From: Gnomoniopsis sp. IMI 355080
Lineage: Eukaryota; Ascomycota; Sordariomycetes; Diaporthales; Gnomoniaceae
NCBI GenBank assembly: GCA_027946555.1
Contig: JAPEVC010000341.1
Coordinates: 1 to 26,884 of the forward strand
Direction of reading: 5' to 3'
Length of the DNA stretch: 26,884 bases
Positions 22,541 through 26,884 of this stretch are shown in pieces; positions within the stretch are counted from its first letter, which is position 1; every line of letters begins with the position of its first letter. The notes under the pieces are model-generated. The model searched no databases. It saw only the letters and a list, made by a program, of their open reading frames with translations, and had not been told where the DNA came from. The translations under genes were made by a program, and so were the position numbers.

Positions 22541-22557
22541 TGGATGCCACAGTACAT
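22537..22557 (-). promoter_or_regulatory. Six-codon upstream ORF overlapping the transporter start by ATGA
   Basis: On the minus strand an ATG at 22557 opens a frame encoding MYCGIQ. Its TGA (22539-22537) overlaps the transporter ATG (22540-22538) in the sequence ATGA. If the transcript starts upstream of 22557, ribosomes would have to leak past or re-initiate to make the transporter. The ATGs are directly visible; the regulatory role is inference and depends on the transcription start. Confidence 0.4.
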
Positions 22558-23038
22558 GTGCTATTGACTCATAGAAACGACTGTCGAAGCAGTAAATTCA
22601 AGAGTCGTTTAGTACTAGCCAGAGGGTTAGAAGGAGAAGTAATACCCCTATAGGGCGGGGCCCACCGGCTGGTGTATAGCCTATCGGCTAAATCCTACCG
22701 TGGTAGTATAACGGCCAGACGTCACACCATTCGCGGTAGAGGGATTCCAAAGGGAGATCAGCCCGCTGAAAGCTATCCCGTAGAAGGTGAGCCTATAAAA
22801 GATTACATATAGACTTGTTGCTGTCTGTGCTTGCCGGCTTCTGTTTTAGATGCACACACCTGGCGTTCAGATGGAAACACATTTCACTATTGGGGACAAT
22901 AAAAGGCAGAGGTGGATGTCTTTGGCAGCTGTAGCCGTAATATATACAATAAATGCACCAGATTTATCTACAGGCCTTGAGATCAGGCAGTAAGTATTGA
23001 TGACTTTGTTCTCTTGCCTTTCCGGGTCGACCATAGCC
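22541..23038. other. Transporter promoter and GH105 3' region
   Basis: These 498 bp separate two minus-strand genes. Visible elements are a near-palindrome around CCCCTATAGGGCGGGG (about 22646-22661), a short perfect hairpin TAGCC-TATC-GGCTA (22677-22690), a tRNA-like segment just to its right, and a plus-strand TATAAAA at about 22794. GC-rich palindromes of this sort can be zinc-cluster activator sites, but no known consensus is matched with confidence. Confidence 0.5.
22693..22763 (+). pseudogene. Degenerate tRNA-like segment
   Basis: TCCTACC, then GTGGTAGTATAACGGCC, looks like an acceptor 5' strand followed by a tRNA D-arm and pol III A box of the kind seen in eukaryotic Asp/Glu/Gly tRNAs. 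Further on, TTCGCGGTAGAGGGATTCC resembles an anticodon-stem 3' half and the start of a T-arm. The anticodon stem does not pair, the B box is poor and no clean 3' acceptor strand is found. An intact tRNA is therefore ruled out; a decayed tRNA or tRNA-derived element is possible, as is coincidence. Confidence 0.25.
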
Positions 23039-24280
23039 CTACAAGGTCTCATATTCGTACGAAGCCCACATGAATGGGCCGACTCCCTTGAAGTCGTTCT
23101 GGGCCAGTTCAACCCCAACATAGTACTGTAGATATATTAGTTCCAAAATCAAGAATGAAACATGAGTGAATGGGCTTGGGGAACATACTTCATAAGAGGC
23201 GTCGCTGTTCAGACTTCCGACACTAACAGTACCCTCCCAGTTCAAACCATCAGTCGACTCGACGACGAACTTGTCCACCAACGCCTCATAAGCCTTTTTA
23301 GCCGCGGGCAGATAGGTGGCCTCGTCGAGCAGCCCAAGCCTGACGCCAACGAAGAAGCCATATGTAAACATCGCTGATGCACTAGACTCGATATAGTTGC
23401 CCTCAGCTCCCTTGTATTGCTCATCCATGATGAGCCACCAGCCTCCAGAAGAGTCCTGTGCGTTGAGAAGGCCTTCGGCCAGACTCTTGAAGTAGCCAAC
23501 TAGCTTATCGTAGCCGGCATGGGATGTTGGAATGGTTTGAAGCGTCTCCGTCAGCGAGACGAAGTACCAACCGTCTGCACGATCCCAGACGAGAGGCGAG
23601 GCGCCAGTGACCGGATCCGCCCAGACTGCCTCCTTGCTCTGATCATAGCCATGCTTCAGCAGTTTGGAGGTTGCATTATTGCAGTGCTCCTCGATGAGAG
23701 CATATTGAAGTGTGATGTCGTCCCATGCCGTCGTGTTGCCAGCGTCGAACAGACTAGTGTACTTGGCGTAGAATGTGTCCGCCATAAAGATGCCGTCTCC
23801 CCACATTTGGTCGGGGTAAGTAGGGCTTCGATGCCAGAAACCCCCTTCAGCGTTTCGCGGGTGGTAGTGCAACATCTCGCGAATCTTGTCGGCCCCGAGT
23901 TTGTACTTCTCCTCACCGGTCCTGTTGTACCAGTAAAGGAGGCTCATTCCGAAGCGGTACTCATCGAGTGAGTAGAAGGTATAATTGTATTCCTCCGAAT
24001 CGGTTACAATGGTCCCGTCGTCCCCCACAATTGACATTTGTCCCTCATACCAGTCCACGAGGGTCTCATTCTGCGTCAGGTCGATGGCCATTTCGAATCC
24101 CCTATACAGAACCGCCGTGGTATAACCGAAATCTTTTTCGGTACCCCGGCTCACCCATGTGTCTGCCATCCGGGCCAGATAGGATGTAGTAGCTCGTGCA
24201 TCATTTCGCTCGTTAGCGAGGCTCTCTGCCACGGCGGCAACGCTGCTCGCAAAGAGCAAATTCGTAGCGAGGGCTCTCAT
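23039..24280 (-). CDS. GH105 unsaturated rhamnogalacturonyl hydrolase, secreted
   Basis: Two exons, 24280-23189 and 23125-23039, with a 63-bp phase-0 intron (GTATGT donor, CTACAG acceptor), give 392 residues. Enzymes of this family (Bacillus YteR type) cleave the terminal unsaturated galacturonyl residue from oligosaccharides left by pectin or rhamnogalacturonan lyases. A signal peptide is seen at residues 1-18 (MRALATNLLFASSVAAVA). The all-alpha six-hairpin fold is suggested by SLDEYRFGMSLLYWYNRT, the active-site block YPDQMWGDGIFMADTF (145-160, with the acid expected at Asp152), WDRADGWYFVSLTETL, SSGGWWLIMDE and ESSASAMFTYGF. The splice restores DASYE-YYVGVELAQNDFKG and the C-terminal GPFMWASYEYE, which is typical of the family. 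Several NxS/T sites fit secretion. The intron has no in-frame stop, so retention would insert 21 residues. Confidence 0.92.
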   Translation of the reverse strand: MRALATNLLFASSVAAVAESLANERNDARATTSYLARMADTWVSRGTEKDFGYTTAVLYRGFEMAIDLTQNETLVDWYEGQMSIVGDDGTIVTDSEEYNYTFYSLDEYRFGMSLLYWYNRTGEEKYKLGADKIREMLHYHPRNAEGGFWHRSPTYPDQMWGDGIFMADTFYAKYTSLFDAGNTTAWDDITLQYALIEEHCNNATSKLLKHGYDQSKEAVWADPVTGASPLVWDRADGWYFVSLTETLQTIPTSHAGYDKLVGYFKSLAEGLLNAQDSSGGWWLIMDEQYKGAEGNYIESSASAMFTYGFFVGVRLGLLDEATYLPAAKKAYEALVDKFVVESTDGLNWEGTVSVGSLNSDASYEVCSPSPFTHVSFLILELIYLQYYVGVELAQNDFKGVGPFMWASYEYETL

Positions 24281-24383
24281 CCTGTAAAGCGGTGTCGAGT
24301 AAATACCTAGAGAGGGGGAAATGGCGATCCTGATGCGTTGACGTGACTTGCCGATATATTTGATGAGGGACAGGCCGCATGCT

Positions 24384-24390
24384 CTTTATA
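24384..24390 (-). promoter_or_regulatory. TATA box of the GH105 gene
   Basis: On the minus strand TATAAAG lies about 105 bp upstream of the ATG at 24280, a normal distance for a regulated filamentous-fungal gene. The context (TCGAGTATAAAGAGCATGC) contains an ATG just after the box, probably upstream of the transcription start. Confidence 0.5.
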
Positions 24391-24979
24391 CTCGAACCTG
24401 GTCCATGGGAGTATATTAGATTGGCCCCTACACATTGATGTAGTAGCAACATACAGTACAATCACTTTTGGTATCAGGCCTACACAGAAATATACCATGT
24501 CAGGTATGTGTGGGTCAGGTCCACTACGTCCGCCAGACTAAATTGAGTAGCAAGTACCTAGTATACTTGGCAAATCCAGTTTCGATGCAGTTGTTTCCCT
24601 TGACGGACGACCCCCCCTCTCCTTTTCAAATAAGTATTCAGAATGGCTCAACCAGAAGTCTCAAAGACAAGGAACCTTGCAGAAGCCAAACGCCAACAAG
24701 TCTGTAAATTATAATTTGAGGGAGGATATAGCCAGAAAGAGACTCGCGATATGATGTTAGTATCCCGTCTGCATTAGGAGAACTATGTACTATGTAGCTT
24801 TACACATCCTTGTTTATGGAGACTACTTGACTTGGGCCGTTTCTATTACCCCAGATACCTTAGAATTATGTAGCTGTCCGAAGACGACTAGCAGTAATAA
24901 TGGTACGAGTCCTCCCAGCGCGCGCTCCACCACATCAGTTTCGTTGGAAGAGGAAATAAGCCGGCGAAATACCAGCAGT

Positions 24980-25141
24980 GGGATTCCCATCAATAGGATA
25001 ACGTCCTCCAATTTAGGGCTGAACTGGTGTCCTGCCTTGGCCATCCATAACGGACCCTTGGGGATTCCCGTCAATAGGAGAAAGTCCTCCAATTTCTGGC
25101 TGAACAGTTTTCCTGCCTTGGCCATCCAAGTGCAGGCTTGG
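24980..25141. repeat. Two-copy tandem duplication, 81-bp period
   Basis: Copy 1 starts at 24980 and copy 2 at 25061. The first 68 bp of each match at 60 positions (about 88%), and the last 13 bp have diverged. The period is 27 codons, so open frames on both strands pass through both copies. On the minus strand the repeat reads WMAKAGKLFSQKLEDFLLL and WMAKAGHQFSPKLEDVILL. No copy is seen elsewhere in the window. It is either an internal protein repeat of an unrecognised gene or a non-coding duplication. Confidence 0.85.
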
Positions 25142-26884
25142 CCTGCTTGGCAGAGACCCACCCCACATATGAGTTTGATAGGAGATGTTCGTGGATTTTC
25201 CATTTCCAGCCTTGTCAACGTACGCGAGGAAACACCCTGAAACATCTTGAGAAATAATCGACTGCATTGACTCGCGGAGGAACGTCCGTATAAGGACAAA
25301 CACGCCTTGTCTGCAGGGTTGACTATTAAGTACCTACCGTTGACGAAGTCTCGAGGTTATCAGACGGCTTTGCGTTAGACCAAGTAAAGTTGCGAGCTTA
25401 TGATCTAGATGCCTCTGGATCTCGTCTCAAAATTTCGATGGAGTGAGCCTGTAAAGTAGAGCCGTTTTGCCGTAGTCCTTCCTTATAGACCTCGGGAGGC
25501 ATGCATGTCGCAGGCACACCTGGAGCCAAGATCAGAAGGAACGCGTTGACTGAAAGGTTTCAAACAATTTCTTGTAGACTGTTTCGCTCAGATGTATCTC
25601 AGCATGAAGGAAATGGCAAGAAGCTAGGTCAATATCATCCTTTCTACATTATAAGCTCGCGTTCGTGCATGTTGGCGGAGATTGTGTGCGTGATGCACAA
25701 CTGCTCGAGACCGTCAAATTATGAAAAAGAGGATGTTACAAGGGCCTTGAAAAGTTCTTGTAAAGAGGTATGCCCTCGATGCGAAGACCTTGTGACGAGT
25801 GGCTTCGCCAAAACTATTGAGGCTGTGCGACTCTCTGCGGGCCGGCTGCCTAGCTGCCTCTATATTTAATATTACATACTAAGAGTCAAATAGTAGCGCG
25901 GGTGCATAGAATAAACTATCTCAGCTGGAATGCCTCTATCATTCTCGCGTATAGATACAGGGCCCTGTGCAAATGGAGCGAACCTGGTTTTCTTCGTGGC
26001 CCTCGCTTAGGGGACTCATCGGTCTTGCTGTAATGTTCGTTTCCTAGAATTGAACTTCAGAGCCCAAGGCCCAGCATACCTCAAAGACGATCAAGTGATA
26101 TGGTATGAGTCAAGCTACAAATAGGTCATACGAGACCACATAAAGACAAGATGAATAGCAACAGCCAGCATTGGCAGGGCTCAAAAGTAATCTTGGTAGG
26201 AAGTTCCATGGTGATCATTTGGTAAGAGATATCAGCTGGTCAGACAGGCGACTAGCTGTCAGTATTTAGGACTGTACAGACTTCAAGCAGAAAGCTGGCA
26301 GCACTGCAACCGTGATCAGCTGCAGCCTAGAACAGCGGCAATTCCCAAAAGTGACAAGAATGCTGCGCCATGTCCAACCGGATACATACAGCCTCGCTGC
26401 CTCAACTTTGCGCCTTCGGATATAATAGAATAAGGAAATTCGAAGTGCCCACGAGATTGCCCTCGCATCCTCCTCTGCGGCGTTGCCTCGTCGGCTTACC
26501 CTACACAACTCCCCAACGTGTAATATGTTGGGGACTCAGCTGGCGGGTGACTAACTACTCGTCAGGTCACAAGGGATGGACAAATTATTGGACCTCTAGT
26601 TTTTGGGCCTATTCGTGGGCTATGGAGCAAGGCTTGGACAGGAGTCTGTTGCGCGGCGCAGCACGTAGAGCCTCATCTATGAACAGTCATACGCAGTGTC
26701 ACACTCACCGGTTGTGCAACATGAATGGACAATCTTTTCTATTGTAGGATGTCATGTGTCACCTGTGGTCATTCTGGATTCCTCGGACTACGAAGAATAA
26801 GTTTGGCAACTTTTGCTATTGTCAGCGTCTCACCAGGCGCTTGAAGGATTCTGTGAGGTCAGACAAAGTGAGAGGCGGAGGGGG

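Larger units (their letters stand above)
24281..26884. other. Right-edge region without a supported gene
   Basis: The first 150 bp are the GH105 leader and promoter. Beyond that no gene can be supported. Two open frames deserve mention. Minus strand 25299-24823, without an ATG start, spans the tandem duplication at 24980 and ends in a hydrophobic stretch (GGLVPLLLLVVFGQL). Plus strand 25501-25869 is 122 codons and contains HNCSRPSNYEKEDVTRALK and CKEVCPRCEDL. Neither matches a family I know. They could be exons of unrecognised genes, relics or chance. Confidence 0.5.

Noticed and set aside
23519..23971. Plus-strand open frame of 150 codons inside the GH105 gene
   Set aside because: It lies wholly antisense to well-conserved GH105 coding sequence and has no motif of its own.

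Overview
The window looks like nuclear DNA of a filamentous ascomycete (Pezizomycotina); the class cannot be fixed from the sequence alone. The evidence is eukaryotic, intron-containing housekeeping genes (Rab geranylgeranyltransferase beta, SDH assembly factor 3, histidine protein methyltransferase, mitochondrial HTD2-type dehydratase) interrupted by short introns. These run from 52 to 117 bp, with GTRNGT-like donors, CTAAC/CTGAC-like branch sites and AG acceptors. Paralogue-rich filamentous-fungal families are also present: a Baeyer-Villiger monooxygenase, a Dal5-type MFS transporter, a GH105 hydrolase and a Ser/Thr-rich GPI protein. All gene models were spliced by hand from the sequence. 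Each keeps frame across every junction and restores the expected family motif there.

Layout, left to right. The left edge (1-175) may hold the 5' end of a minus-strand gene with a GCTGGT hexanucleotide repeat. A 3.8 kb stretch with no convincing gene follows. BET2 (3976-5024, +) comes next, then a 1.9 kb gap with open but unidentified reading frames, then SDHAF3/ACN9 (6926-7483, +). That gene converges on a five-exon Baeyer-Villiger-type monooxygenase (7863-9863, -). A divergent 1.8 kb intergenic region separates the monooxygenase from HPM1 (11680-12908, +). After 2.4 kb of non-coding sequence lies a GPI-anchored Ser/Thr-rich wall protein (15286-16013, +), probably with a 5'-UTR intron. HTD2-like (17277-18348, -) follows.

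From 18960 to 24280 lie three minus-strand genes in a row: a zinc alcohol dehydrogenase, a seven-exon MFS transporter of the anion:cation symporter family, and a secreted GH105 unsaturated rhamnogalacturonyl hydrolase. An extracellular uronyl hydrolase, a carboxylate-type permease and an oxidoreductase side by side suggest a small pectin-fragment uptake and catabolism module; this is inference. The right edge (24281-26884) has no supported gene but contains an 81-bp-period tandem duplication.

The housekeeping genes are mutually unrelated: vesicle prenylation, complex II assembly, ribosomal protein histidine methylation and mitochondrial fatty acid synthesis. I found no CRISPR, no intact transposon, no rRNA and no intact tRNA. 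The points most worth a second look are the 18-nt microexon and ATGA-overlapping upstream ORF of the transporter, the possible pectin module, the stop-free three-multiple introns, the 81-bp repeat and a degenerate tRNA-like segment.
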